DNA of 64,000 nucleotides from Acanthochromis polyacanthus (taxonomy: Eukaryota > Chordata > Actinopteri > Pomacentridae). Location of the stretch: positions 11,090,995 through 11,154,994 of the forward strand of contig NC_067132.1 in NCBI RefSeq assembly GCF_021347895.1. Reading direction: 5' to 3'. A program made the position numbers and the translations under genes. This document shows, one piece after another, positions 1 through 12,309 of the stretch (position 1 is the first letter of the stretch; every line of letters begins with the position of its first letter). The notes beneath the pieces are model-generated. The model searched no databases and was not told where the DNA came from. It saw only the letters and a program-made list of their open reading frames with translations.

Positions 1-611
<611 letters not shown>

Positions 612-618
612 GTTTCTG

Positions 619-874
619 CTATACCGGTGGGGACTTTGACCTGACTATTTGCTATAAAGGTGGGGACTTGTCTTACGGTGGGGACCTAAAATGAGGTCCC
701 CACGGGTGGCAACACCATTTTCTTGGCCATATTGTTGTTAATAAAAAATGTAAAAGTGCTAAAACGTTTGTTTAGGGTTAGGCATTGATTTGGTGATGGT
801 TAAGGTTAGGGTTAGGGTAAGGGTTAGGAGTTAGATATGAATGGGAGTCAATGGTAAGTCCCCACCGGTATAGA
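619..874. mobile_element. MITE-like element with CTATACCGGTGGGGAC termini, flanked by TG arrays
   Basis: The left end reads CTATACCGGTGGGGACTT and the right end reads AAGTCCCCACCGGTATAG, a perfect 18-bp terminal inverted repeat on an element of about 256 bp. It has no coding capacity. Inside, the GGTGGGGAC motif recurs near 660 and 677, and there is a short run of degenerate telomere-like TTAGGG units around 775-830. TG arrays sit on both sides, which suggests either insertion into a TG array or that the element seeds microsatellite growth. Confidence 0.8.
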
Positions 875-876
875 AA

Positions 877-882
<6 letters not shown>

Positions 883-974
<92 letters not shown>
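883..974 (+). repeat. (GT)n microsatellite, about 46 units
   Basis: An uninterrupted GT array on the right side of the 619-874 inverted-repeat element. Confidence 0.97.
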
Positions 975-975
<1 letters not shown>

Positions 976-984
976 GACCAGCAG

Positions 985-1833
985 AGGATGCCATTGTACA
1001 CTTTTTCAAAACCGCATTTCTATTAATTAATGAGTTTGAATTAGTGGTTGAGCATACTGCATAAATGATTTTTTTTAACATTACAGATGAAAGGAAAGTT
1101 GTTTTTATGTACAATATGTTTCTGTACAAACACCCTACAAATAGATAGACAACCAATACAATCTAATGTGCTTATGTATTACTGTGCCACCTCTTAAGTC
1201 ATATTTTTTTATTCAGAGCTGTATTGTTACTGTTTGCTGGGCCCACTTAACCCTAATCAGAGGGTGCTCGTCTGCCTTCATGGGTTTAAAAGGTTCATGA
1301 AAAGCTGATTTGAAACCCTGGGTTAAGGACATAACCAACCCTATTGCAGCCAGCCCGCAGGAATATTTTGACTGAAAAAAGTCATGTTCTTATTCTCAGA
1401 TTACTGGACCTGTTTCTTTAACCTTTCAACCCCCAGGAAGTCCGAGGCAATTACTCTTTCCAATTGGAGGATAATAAGAGACACTAAAGAAAAGCAAGAG
1501 CAACAGTGCCAACCACTGCACCGTCAGCTATCATGATGCACGGACACTTTACTAAATCTGTTTTCTCTACATTTACTCAGCTGTGTGACACCATCACATA
1601 AGAATGCCACCATCACACCTACACAGAAATCATCCGGGTACTTTGGCAGTGTTTGCTATGAGCCTCATGTTTGCATCAGCATAGGCAGATTTCATAGTCA
1701 GTAGATACACTCTGATAAAGACCCTCAAAATGGCTCCAGTTACCCAGGAGATTTTAGATCTGCTGTGTAGGACTAGATGTTGATCTCCCTTCTCGCATAC
1801 ATGAGACACCTACAATTCTGTGGGATGGTCAAG
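985..1833. other. no recognised feature
   Basis: Non-coding sequence without recognisable exons or repeat termini. Confidence 0.45.
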
Positions 1834-2325
1834 TGTCACGCCCTCTCCCTCTCCGGTGCTCTGGCTCCGCTGATTACGAGCAGCTGTGGATGAGCCCAGC
1901 TGCTCGTAATCAGTAATCAGCGGCTGATAAAAACCTGGCTCTGCCACAGCTCCGACGCTGGGCCATTGCATGCTGCACTCCGTTCCACGCACGTTGCTCC
2001 CCGCACTTTCTTGCTCCATGTGGATTACCTCATCTGCCTCTCACCCAGGAATCCCTCGTCTGCTCATGTGGAATACCTCGCCACGCTCTCTCCACTGGCT
2101 CCCCCAACTCTGCCTCTGTCCTGTCTCCCTAACACCGGACATTCTGTGAGTCACCTCTCTCCCATTTAGTTAGTTTAGCCCCCACCACGGCCGAGAGCCG
2201 CCCTCTTTAGATTCAGTTTTAGTTTCCTCGTTCTCTTAATTCCCTGAGACTCCTCTGTAGCATATTGATCATATAGGGTTAGGGTTATCTCAAGGCACTG
2301 CACCTATTACGGTAAAACCCTGACA
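1834..2325 (+). mobile_element. probable solo LTR (TGTCACGCCC...CTGACA)
   Basis: The segment starts TGTCACGCCC, ends CTGACA, and has LTR-like base composition, more GC-rich than its flanks. It contains a strong hairpin: CTGATTACGAGCAGCTG near 1870 pairs with CAGCTGCTCGTAATCAG near 1897. The five bases outside the two ends do not match, so no target duplication supports these boundaries. The call rests on resemblance to better-supported LTRs elsewhere in the window. Confidence 0.45.
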
Positions 2326-3860
2326 AAATCACTCAGAGAAACCTAACAAACTCACATTTACGAAAGCCTCCAGCAGAGCAAAGCGCAGGGAGGGCAGATA
2401 TCTGTTTCGACCAGTTGGGGTAAGGGTAAAGGGGAGAGGGAACCTGACAGCAGCATAAAACATACAAACCATGCATGGACATAGATATTTGGAATCAGAC
2501 AACTCTGAAAACAAGTAAACCGCTCTAGGCCTTTGCATGTGCAGTGCTGCTGATGACATGAAATGGCCTCTTATGTACCCTGGTAATACACTGAAGTTTA
2601 AGCATGTCAAATAGGACATGGAGTATTATGGAATCAGCTACATTTTTGTTATGTTCATTGTATTTTTCAGGTAATATACTTTTAGTGGTACCAGGCATTG
2701 AAATGAACAAGAAATTGAAGAAAACAAGAGTGGTCTAATAGCTTTTCCATGGCTGTATATGTCTATTAGAAATCTTGGTTCCAATGCTCCCTCCCTCAAA
2801 CAGAGGGCTAGCAAACCTGGTGTCCAATCAATGGATCCTGGGGGTAGAAGTTCATCCATGCCCTAATATCAATAAGAGTTATAATGTGCATGCATCTGTT
2901 TGAAATCAGTGGTGCAGTATTTCAGTCCTTTGAAGGGGGCCTGTCAGATACACATTTGTTTGCTGAGACAAATGTCAGAATAGTTGATTTCCCAGCTGTG
3001 TCTCCCTGTGCTGTGCCCATCTTCAGGGTCCAATATGATTAAGTAGTAAACAGATGAGAAACATGATATGGAAAAGGATGTAGCTCAGTCACACGCTCTT
3101 CTGTTTACTCAAGATAAATGCACAAAATAGTTTGAACATACTGCAAATGGGACATTTATCTTGGCCTAATTACTTCTACAAATATGAATAAAAAAAATGA
3201 CTTCTTAATAAATTCAGGTTTGGGCTTAGCAGGCTTACGTGGCCTTTACTCTTCTAATAAACAGGAGTTATACTTTGTAGAGTCATGCACTTCTCCTGCA
3301 ATCCTCAACATGTCCTTGATAAACTGCCAAAAACTCATATTTATGACCATTATAAATCCAGCATTTATCAGTGGATGTCAAAGCTCCATTTCGTTCAGTG
3401 CCACCTGAACGAATGAAATCATGAGTAGTAAACACAACAAAACAGGCAAGAACTAATTTAATCAAGCCATTTAGAAACATTTTAGGTTAGTTAGACGATT
3501 TGCAAATGCTCCCACATGCTCGACTTCAGGCTACAACCACCTGAAAAAATCAAACACAATAGCAACGTACTGAGAACTTTGAGAGATTTATAATGCTTAG
3601 TTTCAGCTGAGCGTGTCATCTGTTGAGCCTGAGGGGCTGTTGTTTTGGAGTGGGAGGCATGCACTGACATCTTTTTACATCAGCTCCATGACCGGCTGGC
3701 TACTGGAATTTATTAGGATTCAGACGGTTTACAAGACAGTCAGAGGTTCAGAGATGTCAGCCATCATCCATCCTCACCTGTGTTATCTGCAGCTATCAGA
3801 CCGGCACTGCTGATAGAGCACAGGTTGACTGTGTTAACATGAATTCAGACAGTTTTCACA
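2326..3860. other. no recognised feature
   Basis: Non-coding, moderately AT-rich sequence. The short open frames have no splice context or family resemblance that I can see. Confidence 0.45.
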
Positions 3861-3994
3861 TGTACAGTGGTGGAAAAAAGCTTTCGGGCACCCTTAAATT
3901 AAATATTATCATTTTGTGTTTCAAAAGGTGTGGCAGACACAAACAAATACAAATGATTTTTTTGTTTATTGTTTAAAAGAAAAACTAACAATTT

Positions 3995-5115
3995 TGGTAG
4001 TGATGGGGCTTATAGTCTGGATCCATGGATTTGTTAAAGATTTCTGTATCATTGTGAGATAGCAGCACGGTGTCACTTGTAACCATGACAACAATTGAAC
4101 ACTACATCAGCTGCCTGCTGATGATCACATGATTGTGATCCTGCTACAAATCCACCGCTGCAGACTTAGGAAATTAGAATTAGAATGGCTTTATTCTTGG
4201 CATAGATGGCATGACAAAAATATAAATAGCTTCCGCTGGACGGTGCACAACAACAAGCCAATAAGAAATAAAATATCAGCATTAATATAAAATCAAATGA
4301 CAATAATACTAATAACAATAAATGATGCCAGAAACAATTGATTAAATTGTGGAGGTGTTTCTGAGTCCCATCAATTTCCACTGCCCTCTACAAGTTTAGA
4401 TGGTGCGATTCAGTATCTGTGCATAACGTACACATGCACAACACACGCCTGTGCTCAGTGAAAGGTCATTTTGTTTGTGTGTACATCTATATTAAATGGC
4501 CACATTCTACATAGCAGTGATTTCTGATCATCAATAATTAATAAAAATGCTGCATTTCTAAAAAAAAAAAAAAAAAGCTGCTTGTTACGACCCGGCTCGA
4601 CAGGCCGTAAACGACAAGTGTACACAACCAGGAAGCACGTTTAAAGCCCAAAGTCAGAGCATTTATTTACCAGCGTAGGCCAAATCACAAATTGTATGTC
4701 ATCAGTGTAAATGTATTGTGTGCTGTGGGTGCATTGGTGAGTGCCGTCAGTAAGATTTCAGGTGTAGCAGAATAAAATGTTGTGTGCATGAAGGTGCAAG
4801 ATCAAATTAGCTGACAATGACAGCCCAGCCATGTGGGCTGCACCCCAACAGCCACAGTCAGTGCGAGGAGACAGAGAGCCCCAACGCCCAGGCAAGCCCG
4901 CGCTCTCCCCAGCTCAACAGTGGAAGCCAGCTTTTTATCCTCGAGAACCGGAAGTCAAGCTGGACCCTTAACCGTCCTCGTCGCCTCCTGCTATCAGCCT
5001 CCATTAGGGCCACCACACTGGCAACAGGATGGGGGCCGTCACACTGCATTTTCTGACAATGGCCATATGGGTGAATAAACAGCACTGCTGAGTACTGTGC
5101 TGTCTGAGTGCTTTT
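3995..5115 (+). repeat. dispersed repeat family K, copy 1 (split by a solo LTR)
   Basis: This shares long stretches with copies at 10660-10930, 37490-38720, 39410-40010 and 56838-57180: the GGCAGTGATG...CTGGATC segment, the GTGAGATAGC...GTCAC segment and the GTGATC...ACAAATCCACCGCTG segment. The copy runs to about 4582, is interrupted by an LTR, and resumes at 5044 with CTGCATT...GCCATATGG, as in the uninterrupted copy at 39925. It is non-coding. The superfamily is not recognised. Confidence 0.75.
4583..5043 (-). mobile_element. solo LTR inserted in family K repeat
   Basis: It starts TGTTACGACC and ends CCGTCACA. The five flanking bases are CTGCT on the left and CTGCA on the right, one mismatch. 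A minus-strand AATAAA near 4667 and a minus-strand TATA-like stretch near 4935 suggest sense on the minus strand. The host repeat resumes directly after it. Confidence 0.7.
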
Positions 5116-5119
5116 CTTG

Positions 5120-6738
5120 TTTGATTCATGAGCACCCTGAAATCTGTAGGTTTCTTTAGATACCTTTGACACACCAGAGGGCTTAAGAAAGATATTAAGA
5201 ATTCGATTCTGTATAGCTTTTGAGGTCATATGGGAAATACAAAGAGAAGCAAAAACTGTGGACTCTGCATGAGAGCGTGCACAATAACAAACACTCAAAG
5301 TGAATCATCAAGCGCTGATGAGCCAATCTCCTCTAATTACCAAACTCATCCATCAGCTTGTGTTTCTGGGGTCGTCTATAAGCTCTCTGTGCCTGAGGGG
5401 GAAGTTAACAGCAGTTGAGCATGAGGAACAATAAGAGGGCTTAGGTTCAACCTGCCTCTCTTTAGCTCATTCTTCAGCAGTTGTGAAGATTTGTGGGATA
5501 AACTTCTTGCAGTAAGGAGGGGAGACGACCAAGGAGGGTCCAGCCAACTAATTTCACTCTAGCACCTGACCTCTCATCTGAACATTTTGTTGTCCCAGTA
5601 GATATGGGGAAGCTATACTGCTTTTCTTAAATCCTTGACGTTTCTTCAGCTGGATAATAAATTACAACGCTTGAATTTTGCACAACATCCCCTTGATACC
5701 ATGATTACTTTGCAAATTCATTTTCAGGGTTGGATTTTTCCATTCACTCAGGCAATCTCTTCATCAATCACACTCTAAGAACGGGAAATGACAGAATTAT
5801 AAATGATGGCAATAATCACATCCGTCCAGAACCCTGTTGCTGATGCAGCTGCTCTGCTCTAGCTGAGGCAAACGCCCACCTTACTGCTGGCAATGATGTG
5901 AATCAGTGCTTTCTCATTTTCACTTTGTACTTTGAGTACAGACAGAATCATGCCAAGAATCGTGCTCCTATGCATTTTAAAAACAGAATTACAGCAATAC
6001 ATTACAGTTAAAATAAAGATAAATCCTGAAAATGCTCTGTTTTTACTAAATATGATAAACTAGATAGAAGGCTAATAAAAAAAACGACAATTTGAACCAA
6101 ACAAAGATTTTGCACAACAGCTGACAATGCACTGTTTAGAGTAAACTGATTTTGCCAGCCAAGAATATTATAGATAAGTTAGACTCTGAGATCAAGCACA
6201 TTTACAGTTTTTTCGTTCTTTTACATTAGTTAAATGTTCTTTCCTTGATTTCTAAAATGTATATAACAGACCACAATTTGTCGCACATTGCTGCATTTGT
6301 AAAAATGTTCCCAATTAGTAAAAAAAAATAAGCAAGCAAAAAAAATAATAACTTGCGTTCTCCTTTAACCTTTATTGTTTTAGGTATTTCAGTGAATTTT
6401 TAAATATTTATCTGCATTGGTAGACCTCAATTCTGGATGGTACAGATTAAAGACACTTTATTTATCTGACATGTCTGCAATTTATACATTTTAAAGAAGA
6501 AAATGTTGTAATTTACATTCAAAATACTTATAAACACAGTATGTTATTGGAAAGTCTAGTTCTAGTTTTAAACATAAACTTCATATTTTGTTGCTGAGCA
6601 CTGATTCACCACACAGTAACTGATCGTTTAAGTAAATTAAAATGAACACTGTAAAAATATAGTAAAATTTTCTGTTGTAATTTCACACTAACATGCTACA
6701 ATGAACCTCCTGTTATTGTTTTGTGCCACAGTCTAATA
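5120..6738. other. no recognised feature
   Basis: AT-rich intergenic sequence without exon-like or repeat-terminus signals that I can support. Confidence 0.45.
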
Positions 6739-8244
6739 CAGAGGTGTCAAACATGTGGCCTGCAAGGCCAAAACCGGCCTGTCAGAGGGTCCAATCCGGC
6801 CTGTGGTGCGATTTTGCAAAGTGTGAAAATTAACGAGGAGACATAAATTGCAGATTGTATATTTATAAAACTGTAAATTTAAAACAATTTGTAGACCTTG
6901 ATAAGCTGATTTGATCATAAAGCAAAATACTAGATTGCTCATCGTTGTTCTGTCATTTTGTGTCTCATTTTTGTAATATTTGTCTTGTTTTTGTTGCTTA
7001 TGTTTTTTTTTTATTTCTCATTTGTCTCATATTTGTTTTCTTGTCTTTTTGTCATTTCTCTTTTTTTGTCTTTTTTGTCTTTCTTTTGTTTTCTGTCTTA
7101 TTTTTTTGTTTTTTTATTTTTCTTTTTTTGTCTTTGTTTTTGTCCACTTTTGTCTCATTTTTTTTGTCTATTTTTGTAATATTTGTCCTGTTTTGTTGTT
7201 TTTTGTCTGACTTTAGTCATTTTGATCATAAAGTAAAATACTGCATTGTTTAGTTCCAGATGCCTGTGATCAAATGTTTTGTGCCTTTGTAGAAACACTG
7301 TGATCTGTAAAATGTAACATGTATATGAACTGAGGCAATATATGTTGAAATTGAAGCTGTTGTTTGTGAAATTGTGTAAGATGATAACTCCTTAAAATCC
7401 TTTTTGCACTAAAAAAAAAAATTGGAGTCATTTATTATAGGTTATTACACTAATTTAATTGGTCTGGCCCATTTAAAATCAAATTGGGCTGAATGTGGAG
7501 CCTGAACTTAAAGGGGAACTTCGGTTTTTTTCAACCTGGGGTCTGTTTCCATATAGTAATTTCATACATGTGAGTGATGGAGAAATGAATTTTCGACATA
7601 GCTCCAGTATTTAGCCAGGCAGGCAGCTTAGCAGCTCAGCTAGAGAAAAATATGGGGCAGTTGGTCAAAGTCCGCCCTAACGTGCTTTTGCCCCACACTG
7701 ACCGGCTCAGATAGTCTCAATGAGTGTCCCACAGCATACTAGAGATGAGAAGTGAACGAAAACCTCCATATTACCTGGCGATCGCTCTTTGTTGTGGTCT
7801 GTATCCAAATCTCAGGACACTAGAATGCAAATCTCTTTCCGAAATCGCATGAGAGCTCGTGAAATCGCGTGAGAGCTCACGCCAAAACAGTGACCACAAC
7901 AAAGAGCGATCGCCAGGTAATGTGGAGGTTTTCGCTCACTCCTCATCTCTAGTATGCTGTGGGACACTCGTTGAGACTATCTGAGCCGGTCAGTGTGGGG
8001 CAAAGCACGTTAGGGCGGACTTTGACGCGGGGGGGGCCAGCTGCCCATACTTTTCTCTAGCCGAGCTGCTAGCCGAGCTGCTAGCCGAGCTGCTAGCTGA
8101 GCTGCTAAGCTGCCTGCCTGGCTAAATACTGGAGCTATGTCGAAAATTCATTTCTCCATCACTCACATGTATGAAATTACATATGGAAACAGACCCCAGG
8201 TTGAAAAAAACAAAGTTCCCCTTTAAATGAGTTTGACCCCACTG
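6739..8244. mobile_element. hAT-type MITE carrying a nested foldback element
   Basis: The left end CAGAGGTGTCAAAC and the right end GTTTGACCCCACTG form the terminal inverted repeat typical of hAT/Charlie-like MITEs in fish, with the usual GGCC-rich subterminal sequence. The right terminus is separated from the body by a TTAA-flanked insertion at 7512-8222. The flanking 8-mers GTCTAATA and CTTGAATA match at 5 of 8 positions, so the target duplication is decayed. The part between about 6945 and 7250 is an extreme pyrimidine-rich tract, which creates meaningless Phe/Leu-rich open frames. A partial copy lies inverted at 36200. Confidence 0.75.
7512..8222. mobile_element. foldback element with TTAA target duplication
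   Basis: The element starts AGGGGAACTTCGG and ends AAAGTTCCCCT, with TTAA on both sides at 7508-7511 and 8223-8226. Its halves are inverted copies of each other over about 330 bp per arm, so the element is nearly one long hairpin. The right arm has an expanded 12-bp unit, GCTAGCCGAGCT, at about 8059-8110. TTAA targets are used by piggyBac and Kolobok elements. The AGGG terminus fits Kolobok better, but this is inference. A half copy is at 52335-52700. Confidence 0.8.
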
Positions 8245-8252
8245 CTTGAATA

Positions 8253-9087
8253 GAAGTGAAGGAACACAGAAGTCCTCATGTACAGTTTCATCCACTTGAC
8301 TTTTTCATTACAACATTTAACTTTATGAAAGTGTATGTTTACTGAGCCTGCTTTAGACTCAGACATTGCTGAGAATATTATTATTTATAATTAATCTCAT
8401 GAAAGCAACTTAAGGTACAATAAAAAAGGCTTTTATTGCTACTAGGCCAAAGTTTGGTCATTACCACCTCCTGTAGTAAAGCCATCCATGCACACAATAA
8501 TGTTTCTGCTGCAAATGGTTCGTTGCCTCAATGGTAATAAGTTTAGCATGGCAGTAAAACATGCTTTACTTTCCACAGAACCAGGCTGTGCTTGTACTAG
8601 CCATAAAAGATCAGCAGCTGTGGTGTTGCTCTGGAGTCATGCTGAGGACCACCGCTGTGTGAAGAATGAATTGACGGCAGCTTTTACACGGTGTGGCAGC
8701 TCACCAGTGTGAAGCCAAATACAAATTGTAACATGCCATCGCATCCTGGCCAGTCCTGCCTCTGTGTCGGGGATAATCCATAATAATGATTTATCACCGC
8801 TGTGCCACGTGCGTAAATGCGCACAACTTGCACGCTTTGGAGACGATCATAAGTGGATCCTGCTGCTGCCTGATGCGTTATTAAACTACTACAAACAGCT
8901 GGAAGGAACGAACCTCAGCTCTGGGTAATATTGAATTACTCTTGGAGAGCGTCATTATGTAATTTGAGGTTGGTTGTGTTTTCATGTTGCATGCTATGTC
9001 TTTTGTGCTTCCTGTGGTGTTTATGGACCAATGTTTGGAGCTGAAACGTGGAAAATCATTATGTTCAGCCTTTATCCTGTGCACAAA
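8253..9087. other. no recognised feature
   Basis: Non-coding sequence between two transposon-derived blocks, with no exon-like frame that I can support. Confidence 0.4.
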
Positions 9088-9529
9088 CCCAGAGGAAAAG
9101 AAAATTCAAAAAGAGATCTCAAAAATGTTTCATTTACTTCTCCTAGACAACTTTGAGATCTGTGTGACACCAAACTGAGACTAAGGCTTATTTCTCCTGT
9201 GTCTCATTTTTTCTCCTGAGCAATAAGATGCACTAAATCTCAGTTTAGTCTCCTTTAAAGTTTCAGAAGAGATCTCAGCAAGCTCTCATATAATTCTCAG
9301 AGTTTCTCAACTTTTGTGTCTCTTTGTGATCTCAGGCAGAGAAATCAGAGAGCTCTCTCTAAGAACTCAATCTGTTCTCATCCCAGCTTCAGTTCATGCA
9401 TCTCATACTAAGCTCAGAGAGAACAAATGAAGAGATCTCCACAAGCGCTCACTGAATTCTCAGACTCAGGTCAACGTTTTGGTTGTTTTTAATCATCTAT
9501 CATGTTGACTTTATTGTAATCCACATGAT

Positions 9530-9730
9530 ATTTTTTTAAATTAATTAAAGATTCAGATTACTTTATTCATCCCAAAAGGGAAATTCATTTGTCTGTCAGC
9601 TCATCTGCTATTTGCAATAGAATTATAAAGCCTGATCACTGTGGGTACAAAGATCTTCTATATCTTTCCGTCCTGCAGTCCAGAGAGAGGCCCATCACGA
9701 TATTATGAGTGGATGATCCGTGGTGTTTAG
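9530..9730 (-). mobile_element. LINE 3' tail remnant
   Basis: On the minus strand a decayed frame reads roughly RRSLYPQ-stop-SGFIIL, resembling the C-terminal end of fish non-LTR reverse transcriptase ORFs. It is followed by the common tail whose complement is ATTACTTTATTCATCCC...GGGAAATTCATTTG. A related tail is at about 45589-45622. Stops are present, so it is dead. Confidence 0.45.
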
Positions 9731-9885
9731 AATGATAAATCCAGTCAAGTGGGAGGAGAGGGTGACATGATTGAAGTCACCATATATTATTATAAGTGCC
9801 TCAAGATGTTTAGGCTGTATCCTAGCAACTTCTTATTTGTTGCAGCAATTATAAGGTGTGTGTGTGCAGATTAATATATACATAG

Positions 9886-9960
9886 GGTGGCATAGCTCAG
9901 TGGGTAGAGTGGCTGTCTCACACCCAGAAGACCGGGGTTTGATTCCGAGTCTGTCATGCT
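9886..9960 (+). repeat. tRNA-derived SINE head (pol III A and B boxes)
   Basis: An A-box-like TAGCTCAGTGGGTAGAG lies at 9893-9909 and a B-box-like GGTTTGATTCC at 9936-9946, with the spacing of a tRNA. No acceptor stem closes the molecule and the sequence continues into repeat body, so it reads as a SINE promoter and not as a working tRNA gene. Confidence 0.6.
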
Positions 9961-10275
9961 CATTTGGAGCTGTGGGTGAGTCTCACATATTGCTCTGTAG
10001 GAGCTCCACTATTGTTCATTTTCTTTTCCAGAGGAGAAATAAAGGAGCCATTAAACACACTGTATTGAGATTAGCAAGGTATCTCCCACAAGTCTCAAGT
10101 ATGACTCCCTCTAATTATCCTGTCTCACCTATTTCTCCTAGTGAATTTTAGGAGAAATATATGAGAAACCTTTAGACAAAATAGAAACTAAAATGAGGCT
10201 GACATGAGAATCTCAAATTTGTCTCCTGAGTTGTAGAAGAGCAAGCTCTGAGCAGTAAAATTTTCCTCTGGGAAG

Positions 10276-10640
10276 AGACAGATTAACCATCTTTGTTTTG
10301 TAAAGTAATGGCTTTAAGGTTGTAACTCAGAATGTACACAGAATAGCAGTACTGATCTTCCCATCTGCCGCCTGCAAAGAGGCCAAATAATCACATTTTA
10401 TAAAATGCCAAGCTACTTATTACAGACATTAAAGATGTTTATTGATCCACTGTCATGATGAGTGTTTACAGAGAAATCATACAGTTCCTGGAAGACCAGC
10501 TATGAACTGGAAAGTGTTTCGTTTGAGGTGTGCATCTTGTTTTCTAACTGAAATTTGCACAATGAAGGATATCTGGACACTCTTACACTTACTGTCCATC
10601 TGTACAGTGTTGATCTGACTTCTGGTTTTGTAACTGTGGA
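10276..10640. other. no recognised feature
   Basis: Non-coding sequence with no recognisable signal. Confidence 0.4.
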
Positions 10641-10659
10641 CAACATTTCATATTTATTA

Positions 10660-10930
10660 CTCTGCTAAGAAGGCAGACATTGGTTTGTCTGTTTGTCTGT
10701 TAGCAACATTACTCAAAAACAGATGAACGGATTTGGATGAAACTTTCAGGGAAGGTCAGACCAAGTGCTAAGATTTTGGCAGTGATGTAGCTTTTAGTCT
10801 GGATCCACTGATTTTTAAAAGATTTCAGCTGTTGGAAATGACACAGGGAATGAGCAGCCTTGGCAGAGTACTGCAGTTTTACCATGAAATCACACTGCCA
10901 TAAAAAAAATAAAATCACTTTTACAAGAGA
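10660..10930 (+). repeat. dispersed repeat family K, copy 2 (internally deleted)
   Basis: This has the family's left part (GTTTGTCTGTTAGCAACATT, then GGCAGTGATGTAGC and CTGGATCCA) joined to the family's right end (GGAATGAGCAGCCTTGGC, then AGTACTGC). The middle present in the 39410 copy is missing. Confidence 0.7.
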
Positions 10931-11049
10931 GATCATGTAGAAGCATTACGAATACAATACATGAAAATGAAACCTGCTTTCCTAATACTCAGTATAAACT
11001 GCACGTAGAAGCCGTAGTTTGGCTTTTACAAGAGAACAAAAGCATAAGG

Positions 11050-11585
11050 TGTCATACAATAGGAGTTTGAACCCAAGCAGCAGGTGTAGGCAGGAGGGTG
11101 GAATTAAATATGACTTTATTAAAAGAAACCAGAATATTAAATGAACAGAAACACTGAGTGAGGGAAGCCGGAGGGAAACAATGGAGAAGAAAAACTAAAC
11201 TAACAGAGGGCGGACCAGCAGGCCGAGACAAACTGAATCAAAACTGAACTAAGTAGCAGGAAAAACTCACATAAAGTCCAGAGTCGGGTGGGAAAAGAAG
11301 CAGAGCAGACTGAGACGCAGGCAGGGAAACAGGCAGAGTTGTCCAAGGGAGGGGCAGAGTCCAGGAACCGACATGTTGGGGACGATGAACGGAGTGCAGG
11401 ATTCCAACGGAGTGCGATATGGCATGAACAGAGGAGCGTGGATGAGTCAATGAACCGGCAGAGAACTGAGCTGGGAGACAGGCGTAAATGCTGCACTGAT
11501 TGTCATCTCTGCCACCTGTGCTCTCCACACAGCTGCTCGTCATTACCCTGATGAGCCAGCTCCTTGGAAACAGAGGGGTGTGACA
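11050..11585 (-). mobile_element. solo LTR with TAAGG target duplication
   Basis: It starts TGTCATACAA and ends GGGGTGTGACA. Perfect 5-bp duplications TAAGG flank it at 11045-11049 and 11586-11590. A minus-strand AATAAA near 11112 suggests the sense strand is minus. Its layout resembles the LTRs at 19741 and 22527 (GAGCAGC...CTCATTACCCTGATGAGCC near one end), so it probably belongs to the same broad family. Confidence 0.85.
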
Positions 11586-11710
11586 TAAGGAAAACCTAAA
11601 TAACACATTAATGAGCTCAGCATCTGATTGAGAATGCTCTTTAACCAGACAAAGCCTTCTCATGCAATTCACACAATTGTAGACATGATAATAATAGTTA
11701 TATTAGCCTG

Positions 11711-12083
11711 TATAGATTAATCAGCCACAACATCAAACCACTGACAGGTCAAGTGAAGTATCTTGTTAAAATCTAAAGTTCTGTTAAGAAACAGTGGGTC
11801 CTGGCCTTCATGTGAATGCTACTTTGACACCACACTCCTTAACAGCAGCGCAAAACTGCTCAGTAACCACTCAAGGAACACAAAAAAGAGCCCAAGACAT
11901 CGACCTGGCCTCCAACCTCCTCAGATCCCAATGCGATCGAGCATTCATGCAATGAGCCTGACCCACAGAGGCCCCACCCTGCAACGGATCCACCCCCAGA
12001 TGTCCCATGTCCAGGCCTCGACGGGCCAAAGATGTTTTGGCAGCACAATATTCAGCAGGTGGCTTTAATGTTGTGGCTGATTG
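11711..12083 (+). mobile_element. internally deleted Tc1-like element
   Basis: The ends are inverted: TAATCAGCCACAACAT at the left and ATGTTGTGGCTGATT at the right, the known termini of a fish Tc1-like family. Between them is decayed transposase sequence. Around 11790 it encodes a relic of the HVDVTL-type segment. Around 11900 the DNA corresponds to the [13 protein letters not shown] segment, but shifted out of frame. At about 373 bp it is a deletion derivative of a roughly 1.6-kb element. Confidence 0.7.
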
Positions 12084-12309
12084 TCTGTCTCTGACTGGAA
12101 AGCTGTTGAAATGCAGCAACAGTATCAGCAATACTCACAAACAATACAGATCGAGATAATGCAGACAACACACAGTCAGAGGAATTTCCAAAAAAAAAAG
12201 ACCCTTCGGTGAATTTAAGCTCATGTTTATGGTGGTTAGTTTGTTCAGCCAGCTGCCTTTCACAAGAAGTAAGAAGATCATTTAGACTGCCTTGATGCAT
12301 TTACTAGAC

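Larger units (their letters stand above)
9088..10275. mobile_element. composite repeat with CCCAGAGGAAAA termini
   Basis: The left terminus CCCAGAGGAAAAG and right terminus TTTTCCTCTGGG form a short inverted repeat. The body is rich in GAGATCTC/TCTC motifs. The middle holds a minus-strand LINE tail (about 9530-9730) and a tRNA-like head with pol III boxes (about 9886-9960). Whether this is one element or several nested ones cannot be decided from one copy. Confidence 0.5.

Noticed and set aside
6945..7253. Long Phe/Leu-rich hydrophobic frames
   Set aside because: Produced by a T-rich tract inside a hAT MITE; three overlapping frames are all open, with no coding bias.
9886..9960. Functional tRNA gene
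   Set aside because: A and B boxes are present, but the acceptor stem does not pair and the sequence sits inside a repeat; a SINE head explains it.
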